DNA of 64,000 bases, taken from contig NZ_MLBG01000006.1 of NCBI RefSeq assembly GCF_001936595.1, forward strand, positions 30,260 through 94,259. The letters run 5' to 3'. Every line of letters begins with the position of its first letter. The first letter of the stretch is position 1. Source of the DNA: Desulfovibrio sp. DV. Lineage in GTDB: Bacteria > Desulfobacterota > Desulfovibrionia > Desulfovibrionales > Desulfovibrionaceae. Position numbers and translations under genes: made by a program. Below the pieces are notes generated by a model. The model was not told the DNA's origin. It saw only the letters and a program-made list of their open reading frames with translations, and did no database searches. This document shows positions 34,088 through 42,269 of this stretch, in pieces.

Positions 34088-34152
34088 AAGATTAAATAAG
34101 TGCAATATGTTACAAGTTTCTAGCCCTTGTCGAAGCCAAAATCTTCTACGAA

Positions 34153-34169
34153 GCAAGCTTTAGCCTTGC
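34153..34169. promoter_or_regulatory. Repressor operator candidate in the early control region
   Basis: gcaag-N7-cttgc dyad at 34153-34169, with a second similar dyad acaag-N9-cttgt at about 34112-34130. Both lie between the divergent repressor and the first lytic gene, and a TTGACA box at 34183-34188 follows. This is the normal place for CI-type operators. Confidence 0.45.
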
Positions 34170-34303
34170 ATATTTAAGCTTTTGACATTAACAATTGGCT
34201 CACAGGGGCGACGGTTGTCCCGTCTCAAACGTAGCTACCAGGGGTGGCACGGTTACACAATGTCCGATGCCCGGTAAATTTCGGATCAAGGATTACGAGT
34301 TCG

Positions 34304-34735
34304 ATGCAAAGCGCCCGCCGCCTAAGCCTGCTGGACCTACCCAGTCTCAACATGGACGCGGACATAGCGGCATCCATGAACCGGATCGTCGAAAGTTCTG
34401 GACTCTCTAGAGCCGAGGCCGTGGACAGGCTCAACGAGGCAGCGCGACGCTATGGAGTGCGGCTTTGCGGCGGAAACGCCGAGTCATTGACCCTTGCAAC
34501 CTTGGAAAAGTGGCTCAACCCCAATGAAGCCAAGAACGTGCCCTCCACGCGGGCACTGAATTTGTTCTGCCACGTGTTCGGATCATCGGAACCTTTGGAT
34601 GTGCTGGCTCGTTCCCACGGAATGGGCTGGAGGATCATCGACGGTGAAGATGCCAAGCTCTTAGAATGGGCGCGAATGGAACATGAAATCAAGCGTCTAC
34701 GGGCGCGCAAACGCAAAATCGAGACGGAACTATGA
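34304..34735 (+). CDS. Phage early protein of unknown function, likely DNA-binding
   Basis: 143 residues from an ATG at 34304 (MQSARRLSLLDLPSL); the ribosome site is weak (aaggatt far upstream) and an internal ATG (MDADIAASMN) is possible. Helical, with VESSGLSRAEAVDRLNEAAR in the middle and a basic C-terminal helix (EHEIKRLRARKRKIETEL). It is the first gene of the lytic transcript and overlaps the Ner-like gene by 4 bp, so it probably has a regulatory role early in the lytic cycle. Confidence 0.7.
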   Translation: MQSARRLSLLDLPSLNMDADIAASMNRIVESSGLSRAEAVDRLNEAARRYGVRLCGGNAESLTLATLEKWLNPNEAKNVPSTRALNLFCHVFGSSEPLDVLARSHGMGWRIIDGEDAKLLEWARMEHEIKRLRARKRKIETEL

Positions 34736-34956
34736 AGCGTGAAGGAAGGAAACTACGCGCCTGGATGGTGGAGAGGGGCATTTCTGTTTCCGATGTAGCC
34801 AGACGGGCCGGAATAACACGGTCCATCGTCTCAGAGACCATTCACGGCCAGCGCAATAACCGGAAAGCGCTTCGAGCTCTGCTCGATGTGGGGTGCCCGG
34901 GGCGGCTGTTGGCTCTGCCGGAAGACATGCTCAACACAGATAGCCAAGCCGCCTAA
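34732..34956 (+). CDS. Small HTH regulator (Ner/XRE-like)
   Basis: 74 residues; the start overlaps the previous stop (ATGA). A helix-turn-helix is clear: LRAWMVERGISVSDVARRAG followed by ITRSIVSETIHGQRNN. In Mu the small Ner protein at this place turns down early transcription, and this gene is its positional equivalent. 33 bp upstream of the transposase gene. Confidence 0.8.
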   Translation: MKREGRKLRAWMVERGISVSDVARRAGITRSIVSETIHGQRNNRKALRALLDVGCPGRLLALPEDMLNTDSQAA

Positions 34957-34989
34957 CTGAGCGCGGGCAGCGACCAAGCGGACAAGAAA

Positions 34990-37050
34990 ATGCAAGACAC
35001 AGTTACGGCAAAAGACATCGCGCGAGCACTCGGCATATCCGAGCGCGCCGTTCAGGCCAGGGCACCGAAGGAGTCCTGGGCCTTTGAGGACCATAAGGGA
35101 CGCGGCCGTGGCGGCAAGCGTCGCCTTTATCCCCTGGCTTCCTTGCCTGCTGACGTGCGCCAAGCCATTGCTTCGGCCATGCTGGCGGGAGTGCCTGCCC
35201 CTGCCGTGCCTGCCGTCCCGACCAAGACAGTCTCCCCCCTGGCGTCGCTGACCAAGCATCAGCGCGAAACCGCCTTGGCTCGGCTGGCTTTTGTTCGGGA
35301 AATCGACCGGCTGGCTGTGGTCGTGCGCAAGGAAAAGGCCATCCGCCAACTGGTGGATGCGGCCCGGGACGGTTCGCTGCCGCCGCGTCTGGCCGGGCTG
35401 GTGGCCGTGGCCAATGACCGCATGGCGGACGGGCGCGGCTTGTCACGCCGTCGTTTGTACGGCTGGTGCTCACTTTTCGCCGAGGGTGGCGAGGCGGCCC
35501 TCGCCCCCAGGCACAAGGCCAAGGACATGACCGTGCCGGCCTGGGCTCCGGCCTTCCTGGCCATCTGGCAACAGCCGCAAAAGCCTACCATTGCCGACGC
35601 CTACAACCAGCTGGTGGATGCCTATGAGGGTGTGCCGCCCTCCATTTTCGCCGTGCGCCGGTTTCTGGCCAAGATGGCCGACACCGACCGGGAAGCCGGC
35701 CGCGACACCGGCAACGCGCTTCTCAAGCGCCGCCCCCACAAGCGGCGCAGCACGGACGAACTGTGGCCCACCGACGTCTATACCGCTGACGGCACCACCT
35801 TTGACGCCGAAATCCAGCATCCGGTCCACGGCCAGCCCTTCAAGCCGGAAGTCACCTTTGTCATCGACGTGGCCACCCGACGATGCGTGGGCCTGTCCAT
35901 TGGCGAGGCTGAAAGCGCCGGCACCGTGCTCGACGCCTTGCGCATGGCCTGCCTGTTCGGCGGCATCCCGGCCCTGTTCTACACCGACAACGGCCCGGGG
36001 TACGTCAACAACATCATGCTCACCCCGGGTTCCGGCATGTTGGACCGCCTGGGCATCGACGCGGTCAAATCCATTCCCGGCCGGCCGCAAGGCAAAGGCC
36101 TCATGGAACGCGCGGTGCAAACCCTTTGTGACCCGCTGTCCAGGCGTCTGCCGTCTTGCTCCCATGCCGACATGGACGGCGACGCGGCCAAGAAGGTGTT
36201 CAAGATCACCCGGGCGGATGTGAAAAAGCATGGCAAATCCAAGCTGTTGCCCACCTGGGAGACGTTCAAGGCCGCGCTTTTGGCCCGGGTCGAGGAATAC
36301 AACGCCGCCCCGCACCGGGGGCTGGCCAGGATCGAAGACCAGAGCACCGGCCGGCGGCGGCATCTTTCTCCCAACGAGGCATGGAAAGGGTTTGTGGCGC
36401 GCGGGTTCGAGCCGTTTAGCGTGCCCGAGGCCATCCGCGACGAACTCTTCATGCCCGGCATCCCGCGCAAGGTGCGAAACGGCGAGGTGCGGCTTTTTAA
36501 CAACACCTATTTTGCCGATGCCCTGGCCGATTTCCACGGCGACTTCGTGGACGTTCGCTACGACATCTGGGACGCCTCCACGGTCTATTGCTGGACCACC
36601 CGGGGCGAGATGATTTGCACGGCGCGCCTTGACGCCAACACCATCGACTATTTCCCCAAAAGCCAGGTTGAGGCCGCCCGGGAGAAGCGGGCCAAGGGGC
36701 AGCTTTCGCGCCTGGCCGGCAAGATCGACCGCATCGCCCCAGGGGCCACGGTCCAGCTTCCCGAAGTTTCACCCGTCCTCACGCTCATGGCGGACGGCGT
36801 CACGCCGGACCTGCCCGAGGCTTTGCCTGTGGACGCCGCTTCGCTGGTTCCCGCCAAACGCCCGCTCTTTTTGGCCGAGCAGGACCGCTATGCCTGGCTC
36901 ATGCGCAACCGCGACCGCTGGACCGAAGGCGATCACGGCTGGATGGATGCGTACGTCCGATCCCCAGGCTACGCGGACCTGCACGATTACTACCGCTACG
37001 AAGGCATCGCCTGGGACGGCAACGTCCTGGCCCGGGCGCAAACCGAATAG
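34990..37050 (+). CDS. A: MuA-like DDE transposase
   Basis: 686 residues, close to MuA length. N-terminal winged-helix end-binding region (VTAKDIARALGISERAVQAR), then the catalytic RNase H-like core: first Asp in VYTADGTTFDAEI, VTFVIDVATRRCVGLS, second Asp in ALFYTDNGPGYVNN, Glu in GRPQGKGLMERAVQTLCDPL, followed by the basic beta-barrel/C-terminal domain. Catalyses replicative transposition of the phage genome. It starts after a short gap from the Ner-like gene and is followed by the MuB-like ATPase. All catalytic residues present, so the prophage may be active. Confidence 0.95.
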   Translation: MQDTVTAKDIARALGISERAVQARAPKESWAFEDHKGRGRGGKRRLYPLASLPADVRQAIASAMLAGVPAPAVPAVPTKTVSPLASLTKHQRETALARLAFVREIDRLAVVVRKEKAIRQLVDAARDGSLPPRLAGLVAVANDRMADGRGLSRRRLYGWCSLFAEGGEAALAPRHKAKDMTVPAWAPAFLAIWQQPQKPTIADAYNQLVDAYEGVPPSIFAVRRFLAKMADTDREAGRDTGNALLKRRPHKRRSTDELWPTDVYTADGTTFDAEIQHPVHGQPFKPEVTFVIDVATRRCVGLSIGEAESAGTVLDALRMACLFGGIPALFYTDNGPGYVNNIMLTPGSGMLDRLGIDAVKSIPGRPQGKGLMERAVQTLCDPLSRRLPSCSHADMDGDAAKKVFKITRADVKKHGKSKLLPTWETFKAALLARVEEYNAAPHRGLARIEDQSTGRRRHLSPNEAWKGFVARGFEPFSVPEAIRDELFMPGIPRKVRNGEVRLFNNTYFADALADFHGDFVDVRYDIWDASTVYCWTTRGEMICTARLDANTIDYFPKSQVEAAREKRAKGQLSRLAGKIDRIAPGATVQLPEVSPVLTLMADGVTPDLPEALPVDAASLVPAKRPLFLAEQDRYAWLMRNRDRWTEGDHGWMDAYVRSPGYADLHDYYRYEGIAWDGNVLARAQTE

Positions 37051-37066
37051 ACCGACAGGGAGCAGT

Positions 37067-37843
37067 ATGCGCAAGCAATTCGTTAAAACTGAAAACTATT
37101 CGCGTTTCACGGCCGGCATTGCCGCTGTGGAACAGCGCGGCGCGGCTGAGGCCGGCATGATGCTGGTGCATGGCGCGCCGGGACTCGGCAAGTCCCATAT
37201 TGTTGGGCATTGGGCGGCCGAATCCGGGGCGGTGTTCCTGCGCGCCAATGTGGATTGGACGCCCAAGTATTTTCTGGTGGAGTTGGCCAAGGCCCTCAAG
37301 GTGGACCCTTCGGGCACGGCCCAACAGCTTTTCGGCCGTTTGCTGGAGCGTGTGGTGGAAGCGCAACTGCCCATCGTCATCGACGAGGCGGAATTCACCT
37401 TGCACAACAAGGCCGTGGCCCTGGAGAAAATCCGGGACCTGTCCGACCGGGCCGAGGTGACTGTGGTCTTGATCGGCATGGACCGCATCCAGCAGCAGAT
37501 AGCCAAATACAAGCAGATTCACGGCCGCATCGCCCAGGTGGTGGAGTTTAAGCCCGCCACCCTGGCCGACGTGGCCCACGCCTGCGAACAGCTGGCCGAG
37601 GTTCGTATGGCCCCGGCGCTTATGGGCGAAGTGCATCGCATTTCCGGCGGTCGTATGCGCGAGGCCCTAAACGTAATTGCGGCCATCGAGCGCATTGCCA
37701 GGCTCAACGCCCTGGGCACGGTGGACGTGGCCGACCTGGAAGGCGCGCCCCTGTCCTTTGACTGGCAAAGCCGCACGCCCAAGACAGTCCGCCCGGTTGC
37801 CCCCGGAGCAAGCCGCGCTGCGTGCGCCGCCGGGGGGCGTTAG
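37067..37843 (+). CDS. B: MuB-like AAA ATPase, transposition target selector
   Basis: 258 residues, ATG after agggagcagt. AAA/ATPase motifs: Walker A VHGAPGLGKSHIVGHWA, Walker B LPIVIDEAEFTL, and sensor-like IGMDRIQQQI. MuB-type proteins bind target DNA with ATP, stimulate MuA and give target immunity. The N-terminal HTH of Mu B is lacking; the protein begins MRKQFVKTENYSRF, as in the shorter ATPases of other Mu-like phages. Directly abuts the next gene. Confidence 0.9.
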   Translation: MRKQFVKTENYSRFTAGIAAVEQRGAAEAGMMLVHGAPGLGKSHIVGHWAAESGAVFLRANVDWTPKYFLVELAKALKVDPSGTAQQLFGRLLERVVEAQLPIVIDEAEFTLHNKAVALEKIRDLSDRAEVTVVLIGMDRIQQQIAKYKQIHGRIAQVVEFKPATLADVAHACEQLAEVRMAPALMGEVHRISGGRMREALNVIAAIERIARLNALGTVDVADLEGAPLSFDWQSRTPKTVRPVAPGASRAACAAGGR

Positions 37844-38422
37844 ATGGCCTGGACAACGACAAGAATACTTAACGCCTTGGCGGAGGGGCCGAAGCTGACG
37901 CGGCAACTTATGAGCAGCTTTGGCAAAGACCGCGAATCCATGCGCCGTTGCCTTGGCCACCTTCGCCAAAACGGGTTCGTGGCCTCGGCGGAAGGCGTGC
38001 ACCAGATCACGGACAAGGGGCGGCAATTCCTGGCCGATGGACGCACCATCACCTCCGGCCCTTGTAGCGGCAACGCCGCCAGCCGACGCGGCCTGAGCCT
38101 GCGGCAACGTGCTTGGCGCGCCATGGGCATGCGTGACGGCTTCAGCCTGGACGACCTGCTCACCATGCTGTGCGACGGCAGCGAAAAGGAACCGGAGCGC
38201 AACCTCTCGCGCTACCTCGCCGCTTTGGAAGCGGCCGGTTATCTTATGCGGCTGCCCCGGCGCGGCGAAGGCGGGGCCACGCGCTGGCGGTTGCGCCGCG
38301 ACTGGGCCACCGGACCCGAAGCACCAGCCTTCAACACCCAAACCCGACGCCTGACGGACTGCAACACCGGGCAGGTCTTCAAGCTTGGCCGCACCGCCCC
38401 GGAGGCCGGCCATGGTCGCTGA
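37844..38422 (+). CDS. Winged-helix phage early protein
   Basis: 192 residues; its ATG immediately follows the MuB stop. Two winged-helix-like units are visible: residues 5-60 (ILNALAEGPKLTRQLMSSFG, MRRCLGHLRQNGFV) and residues 85-150 (RAWRAMGMRDGFSLDDLLTM, LSRYLAALEAAGYLMRLP). Probably DNA-binding, perhaps regulating the middle operon. No enzyme motif. Overlaps the following gene by 11 bp. Confidence 0.75.
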   Translation: MAWTTTRILNALAEGPKLTRQLMSSFGKDRESMRRCLGHLRQNGFVASAEGVHQITDKGRQFLADGRTITSGPCSGNAASRRGLSLRQRAWRAMGMRDGFSLDDLLTMLCDGSEKEPERNLSRYLAALEAAGYLMRLPRRGEGGATRWRLRRDWATGPEAPAFNTQTRRLTDCNTGQVFKLGRTAPEAGHGR

Positions 38423-38771
38423 TTGGCAGGCCCTGCTAGTGGCCGAGGCGGCTCGGACGTCCATTGCCGCCACGGCCCGCCGGCTGGGCTATTCGCGCAC
38501 GGCCGTGAGCCTGGCCCTGGCCGGCAAGTACCCGGGCGGCACGGACAAGCTGGCGGCCAAGGTGTTGGCAGTGCTTGGCGGCGTGGCCTGCCCGCAGCTG
38601 GGGCACGATGTGACGGCAGCCGAATGCGCCGACAAGGCCGGCGCAATGCCAACTTCCAGCCCGGCAGCCCTGCGCCTGTGGCGGGCCTGCCAGATCTGCC
38701 CGCATCGCCCGGGCGCAAACACCACCACGAAACACCGGTCCGATGCGGCCGGGAAGGAGCACACGGCATGA
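38412..38771 (+). CDS. Small HTH protein with cysteine-rich C-terminus
   Basis: 119 residues, ATG after ggaggccggcc. N-terminal HTH (ARTSIAATARRLGYSRTAVS then LALAGKYPGG) like LacI-type headpieces, and a C-terminal part with spaced cysteines (ACPQLGHDVTAAEC, RACQICPHRP) that may bind zinc. Such proteins are common in the early region of Mu-like phages. Overlaps both neighbours, so part of one transcript. Confidence 0.75.
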   Translation: MVADWQALLVAEAARTSIAATARRLGYSRTAVSLALAGKYPGGTDKLAAKVLAVLGGVACPQLGHDVTAAECADKAGAMPTSSPAALRLWRACQICPHRPGANTTTKHRSDAAGKEHTA

Positions 38772-39388
38772 CGACGACAGCAACGACCATCCCTGAAGGC
38801 TACCTGGAAGACGCCAAGGGGCACCTCATCCCTGAAACCAAGGTCAAGCCGGTGGACAAGCTGCGCGACGAGCTGGTGCGCGGCGTGGTGGCCGCCGCCA
38901 AGGAGGCCCAAGCGGTGCTGCGGAATTTTCGCGCCAACACCCTGGGCGACATTCAGGCCTTTGCCGATCTTTCGGCCGAAAAATACGGGGCCAAACGCGG
39001 CGGCATCAAGGGCAACATCTCGCTTTTGAGCTTCGACGGCCGCCACAAGGTCCAGGTGCAGATCAGTGACCACCTGTCCTTTGACGAGCGGTTGCAGGTC
39101 GCCAAGACGCTCATTGACGAATGCCTGACCGAGTGGACACAGGGCAGCACCGACGAAATCAAGGCCATTATCAACCAGGCCTTTGCCGTGGACAAGGAAG
39201 GCCGCGTCAACACCGGCGCGATCCTGGGGCTTCGCAAGCTGGACATCCAGGACGGCCGCTGGCGCGAGGCCATGGAAGCCATCGCGGACAGCTTGCAGGT
39301 CATTGGCTCGAAAAAGCTCCTGCGGGTCTACGAGCGCCAGGCAGATGACAGCTATGCGCCCATCCCGTTGGACATCGCGGCGCTGTAA
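38768..39388 (+). CDS. DUF3164 family phage protein
   Basis: 206 residues starting MTTTATTIPEGYLEDAKGHL, with the ATG overlapping the previous stop. DUF3164 pattern: EGYLEDAKGHLIPETKVKP near the start, FADLSAEKYGAKRGGIKGNI, LSFDGRHKVQVQI and the C-terminal DGRWREAMEAIADSLQVIGS. The family is found almost only in Mu-like phage early regions (some members are misnamed sulfate transporter). Function unknown. Confidence 0.88.
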   Translation: MTTTATTIPEGYLEDAKGHLIPETKVKPVDKLRDELVRGVVAAAKEAQAVLRNFRANTLGDIQAFADLSAEKYGAKRGGIKGNISLLSFDGRHKVQVQISDHLSFDERLQVAKTLIDECLTEWTQGSTDEIKAIINQAFAVDKEGRVNTGAILGLRKLDIQDGRWREAMEAIADSLQVIGSKKLLRVYERQADDSYAPIPLDIAAL

Positions 39389-39397
39389 GGAGGCATC

Positions 39398-39691
39398 ATG
39401 GACGGCAAACAGTGTTGCAGATGCACGGAATGCGGCCACATGGGTTTGGCGCTTGTCAGCGGCGGCGAAACCTTATGCGGCAACTGCGCCAGCCGGAGCG
39501 TGACGCCTTGCGCCGCGCCGGCGGACCGGCCGGTGCCCATGCGGGTGCTGCGCAGTGCCGAAGCCCAGGCCCTGGCCTGGAAGAAGAGGGCCGAGGCGCT
39601 GTCCGGCCTCATCAACCGGGCGGCTTCGGCCGGGGCCATTTCGGCCAAATACGTCACCAAGGCCCGAAAGGTCATGGCCGACCGGGCCTAA
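39398..39691 (+). CDS. Small zinc-ribbon-like phage protein
   Basis: 97 residues, ATG after ggaggcatc. Two CxxC-type knuckles, CCRCTECGHMGLAL and ETLCGNCASR, suggest a zinc ribbon, followed by a basic helical part (ALAWKKRAEALSGLINRAAS). No named family recognised. A perfect inverted repeat (39698-39716) follows the stop. Confidence 0.7.
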   Translation: MDGKQCCRCTECGHMGLALVSGGETLCGNCASRSVTPCAAPADRPVPMRVLRSAEAQALAWKKRAEALSGLINRAASAGAISAKYVTKARKVMADRA

Positions 39692-39697
39692 TGCGAA

Positions 39698-39716
39698 ACC
39701 GCCCAGCCTGGGCGGT
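39698..39716 (+). terminator. Inverted repeat between early genes (attenuator candidate)
   Basis: accgcccag-c-ctgggcggt, a 9-bp perfect palindrome starting 7 bp after the preceding stop. No T-tract, so probably an attenuator or processing site rather than a full terminator. Confidence 0.35.
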
Positions 39717-39765
39717 CGTCGGACGGTGGCGCGTCCGGCCTGATGAGCAGCCAAAGAGAACCATT

Positions 39766-40182
39766 ATGCGTCCCGAATCCCGGAAAAGCCTGTTGGCCAA
39801 AATCCATATTGCCAAGAAAGACCTCGGATTGGATGACGACACCTATCGGGCAATCCTGGAGCGGTTGGCCGACCAGGACAGCGCCGCCGCCCTCACCGTG
39901 CCCCAGTTGGTGGAAGTGGTCGCCTACCTACGCAAATTGGGCTGGCAGGGACCGCCGGCCAAGAAGCCGTCGCACCGCAAGCCCGTCATCGCCGGGGCGG
40001 CCGGTTACATCGACAAAATCGAGGCCTTGCTGGCCGAGGCCAAGCGGTCGTGGAGCTATGCCGGGGGCATCGCCAAGCGCATGTACGGCGCTGAAAAACT
40101 CGAATGGCTCAAGCCCGAGCAAGTGCGTGCCATCATGGTGGTGCTTATGCGCGACGCCAACCGCCACGGGAGGCCGGCATGA
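39766..40182 (+). CDS. gemA: GemA-like phage regulatory protein (Mu gp16)
   Basis: 138 residues, ATG after agagaaccatt. GemA family (DUF1018) features: LLAKIHIAKKDLGLDDDTYR, AILERLADQDSAAALTVPQL and the closing WSYAGGIAKRMYGAEKLEWL followed by KPEQVRAI. In Mu this protein modulates host gene expression and topology during early infection. The stop overlaps the Mor-like activator start by ATGA, the same order as in Mu. Confidence 0.9.
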   Translation: MRPESRKSLLAKIHIAKKDLGLDDDTYRAILERLADQDSAAALTVPQLVEVVAYLRKLGWQGPPAKKPSHRKPVIAGAAGYIDKIEALLAEAKRSWSYAGGIAKRMYGAEKLEWLKPEQVRAIMVVLMRDANRHGRPA

Positions 40183-40601
40183 GCGGCAATCAGAACCTTC
40201 CTGCTTCGGTGGCGGAACTGGTGGAGCTGATCGGCCTGGATACAGCCATGAAGCTGGTGCGCACCCTGGGCGGCACCACCTTTCCCGTGCCCAAGCGGCA
40301 AACCAGACTCGGCGAACTGCGGTTTAACATGCTGGCCGACGTGGTGGGCCTGGACGCGGCGGACGCGCTGGTCAAGCATTTCGGCGGCGGCGAGTTGTAC
40401 GTGCCGAGGTGCGCGGCGGCCTTGCAGGCGGTCAGGGATGCGGAGATCAATGACTATTTCGTGGCCGAGACGAACAAAGGCCGGTCGTCGGCCGAGGTTG
40501 TTTTTCATTTGGCCCGACGATACAAACTTTCCGATAGGCGGGTGTGGCTGATTCTCAAGACGGCACCCGTCAAGCCAGATGACCAATTGCGGTTGATTTA
40601 A
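40179..40601 (+). CDS. mor: Mor-family transcription activator of phage late/middle genes
   Basis: 140 residues. The Mor/C family fold is recognisable: N-terminal dimer domain (SVAELVELIGLDTAMKLVRT, GGTTFPVPKR) and a C-terminal HTH region (GRSSAEVVFHLARRYKLSDR, RVWLILK). Mor dimers bind a dyad near -44 and recruit RNA polymerase to promoters lacking a -35 box. This is the only Mor/C-type gene in the window, whereas Mu has separate mor and C. Three promoters with a matching dyad geometry lie downstream (41066, 50472, 62756), its likely targets. Confidence 0.88.
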   Translation: MSGNQNLPASVAELVELIGLDTAMKLVRTLGGTTFPVPKRQTRLGELRFNMLADVVGLDAADALVKHFGGGELYVPRCAAALQAVRDAEINDYFVAETNKGRSSAEVVFHLARRYKLSDRRVWLILKTAPVKPDDQLRLI

Positions 40602-40613
40602 CGGAGGGAAAGC

Positions 40614-41060
40614 ATGAAGCGGCTTTTGTTGGCGTTTGGGTTTGTCCTTTTTCTGGTTTTTCCAGCTCATGCGGATGAGCTTGAGATTGTCCCCATTCAA
40701 GCGCCTACTGTGGCCCAATACCCGGATATTCCCGGGGTGCAAAAAGATCTTCGTGCTTTGTATGATCGTCTGCTGGCTCTCAAGAAACAACCGCAATTCG
40801 CTCAAGCAGGATTCGGTCCGGGATTTCCAGCCGGGAACAAGTGGATGCAGGACGCCATGGCCTACCGCGACAAGGTGGACACTTTGAACGTGCCGGCTAC
40901 GGTCCGCGAGACTGGACCGGAATTGATAGAACTTGGCATGACCTACATGAATGCCAGACGTAAGGGACTAAAGACGTTGCAGGAAATTGATGCTCATGAA
41001 GAAGGCGTCTACAACGGCCGAAGCAAATTGGCTGAAGTCATCTGGATGGATGTAAAGTAG
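40614..41060 (+). CDS. Exported protein of unknown function carried by the prophage
   Basis: 148 residues, ATG after ggagggaaagc. Signal peptide MKRLLLAFGFVLFLVFPAHA, cleaved before DELEIV. The mature protein is helical with no cysteine (YPDIPGVQKDLRALYDRLLA, GPGFPAGNKWMQDAMAYRDK). It is AT-richer than the adjacent phage genes and has no Mu counterpart at this place, so it is probably a lysogenic-conversion (moron) gene. It directly precedes the first of three repeated late-promoter elements. Confidence 0.7.
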   Translation: MKRLLLAFGFVLFLVFPAHADELEIVPIQAPTVAQYPDIPGVQKDLRALYDRLLALKKQPQFAQAGFGPGFPAGNKWMQDAMAYRDKVDTLNVPATVRETGPELIELGMTYMNARRKGLKTLQEIDAHEEGVYNGRSKLAEVIWMDVK

Positions 41061-41065
41061 CTCGC

Positions 41066-41109
41066 TGAACTCCTTCATCTATCACCGCCCCCGTCGCACC
41101 GCCTAGTAT
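41066..41109 (+). promoter_or_regulatory. Late promoter element copy A (lysis module)
   Basis: TGAA-ctcc-TTCA dyad at 41066-41077, then 26 bp to TAGTAT (41104-41109), which sits in the palindrome ccgccta-gta-taggcgg. The dyad-centre-to-hexamer distance is 32.5 bp, identical in copies B and C. Lies after the exported cargo gene and before the holin gene, like Plys of Mu. Transcription would start near 41116, giving a leader of about 55 bases with a normal ribosome site (aaggagg). Confidence 0.7.
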
Positions 41110-41169
41110 AGGCGGCGTGACGGGGGCGGCTCCATTTCCGCCTCCAAACTGCAATGCAAGGAGGCGTTC

Positions 41170-41526
41170 ATGCTCAACAAATTCCAGATTCATGCCCCGC
41201 GTCTGGTTGCCTGCTCTGTGGCGGCGGCCGTGCTGGTGACGGCGTTGGCCCTCATTTCCCCGGTGCAATTGCCCGTGCTGCTCTACAAGCTCGCCCAGGT
41301 TTTGCTGGCCTGCTATGCCGGCTACTGGATCGACCGCTGGCTGTTCCCTTATGCTCGTCCGGACGGCTACCTGGCCCGGGAATGGCGCGCCCATGACGGC
41401 CTCTACCCCGACGACGAGGCGGACCATGCCGTGGTGCCGGGCTATCAGCTCATCTTCGCCAGCGCGCTGCTGCGCCGCGCCTTGATCGTCACCGGCTGCA
41501 TGTTGGCCGTTTGCCTGGGGCTGTAG
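41170..41526 (+). CDS. Putative phage holin (membrane protein)
   Basis: 118 residues, ATG after aaggaggcgttc. Two N-terminal hydrophobic helices (about residues 13-34 and 36-52, separated by SPVQLPV), a polar middle (DGYLAREWRAHDGLYPDDEA) and a third helix at the C-terminus (LLRRALIVTGCMLAVCLG). Position directly before the lysozyme gene and after promoter A supports a role in opening the inner membrane. The family is the putative holin seen in Mu-like phages. Confidence 0.75.
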   Translation: MLNKFQIHAPRLVACSVAAAVLVTALALISPVQLPVLLYKLAQVLLACYAGYWIDRWLFPYARPDGYLAREWRAHDGLYPDDEADHAVVPGYQLIFASALLRRALIVTGCMLAVCLGL

Positions 41527-41528
41527 CC

Positions 41529-42269
41529 ATGGGCCGCGTCCTGGCTGCCATGTTGCGGCCCATTCCTGATACCTGGCTGAAACTAGCGGAGCAGGCAACC
41601 GGCTTCATTTGTCGGCACTTCTTTGAAGGATTCTGGCACGGCGTCGGGTTTACCCTGGTGGCGCTGCTTGTGCTTCTTGCCATGCTTTCCCTGGCCCGGG
41701 CCGAGTCCATCCCGCCCGAGGCCCTGCGCCACCGGGCCGAGCTGACCCGATGCTCCCGCTATGCCTTTGGCCTTTCCGCGCCGGTCGCTACCCTGGCGGC
41801 CCAGGTCCACCAGGAAAGCCGTTGGCGCGAAACCGCCGTCTCCCTGGTGGGCGCGCGTGGTCTGGCCCAGTTCATGCCCGCGACGTCCAAGTGGATCGGC
41901 GACATCGTGCCCGAACTGGCCGGCAACACCCCGTTTAACCCTGGCTGGGCGCTTCGTGCCCTGGCCGAATATGACAAGTGGCTGTGGGACCGGGTGGCTG
42001 CCCGGGACGATTGCCAGCGCATGGCCATGACGCTGGCCGGCTATAACGGCGGCCTGGGCTGGGTGCAGCGCGACAAAGCACTGGCCAAACGCCAGGGCGC
42101 GGACCCGTTAACCTGGTTCGGCCAGGTCGAGCGGTTTAACGCCGGCCGCTACGCCGCCGCCTTCCGGGAAAACCGGGGCTATCCCCGGCGCATCCTGGGG
42201 ACGCTCGAACCGCTCTACATCCGGGCCGGCTGGGGCCAGGGGGTGTGCCATGCCGCTTTGGCTCAATAA
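41529..42269 (+). CDS. Endolysin, lytic transglycosylase (SLT domain) with N-terminal membrane anchor
   Basis: 246 residues. Residues 38-60 form a hydrophobic segment (VGFTLVALLVLLAMLSLARA) that could be a signal-anchor or SAR-type signal, so export may not need a holin. The catalytic domain is of the Slt/MltC type: catalytic Glu in LAAQVHQESRWRETAVSLVG, ARGLAQFMPATSKWI, and LAGYNGGLGWVQRD. Cleaves peptidoglycan glycan strands without water, ending the lytic cycle. Its 3' end overlaps the Rz gene by 20 bp. Confidence 0.88.
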   Translation: MGRVLAAMLRPIPDTWLKLAEQATGFICRHFFEGFWHGVGFTLVALLVLLAMLSLARAESIPPEALRHRAELTRCSRYAFGLSAPVATLAAQVHQESRWRETAVSLVGARGLAQFMPATSKWIGDIVPELAGNTPFNPGWALRALAEYDKWLWDRVAARDDCQRMAMTLAGYNGGLGWVQRDKALAKRQGADPLTWFGQVERFNAGRYAAAFRENRGYPRRILGTLEPLYIRAGWGQGVCHAALAQ

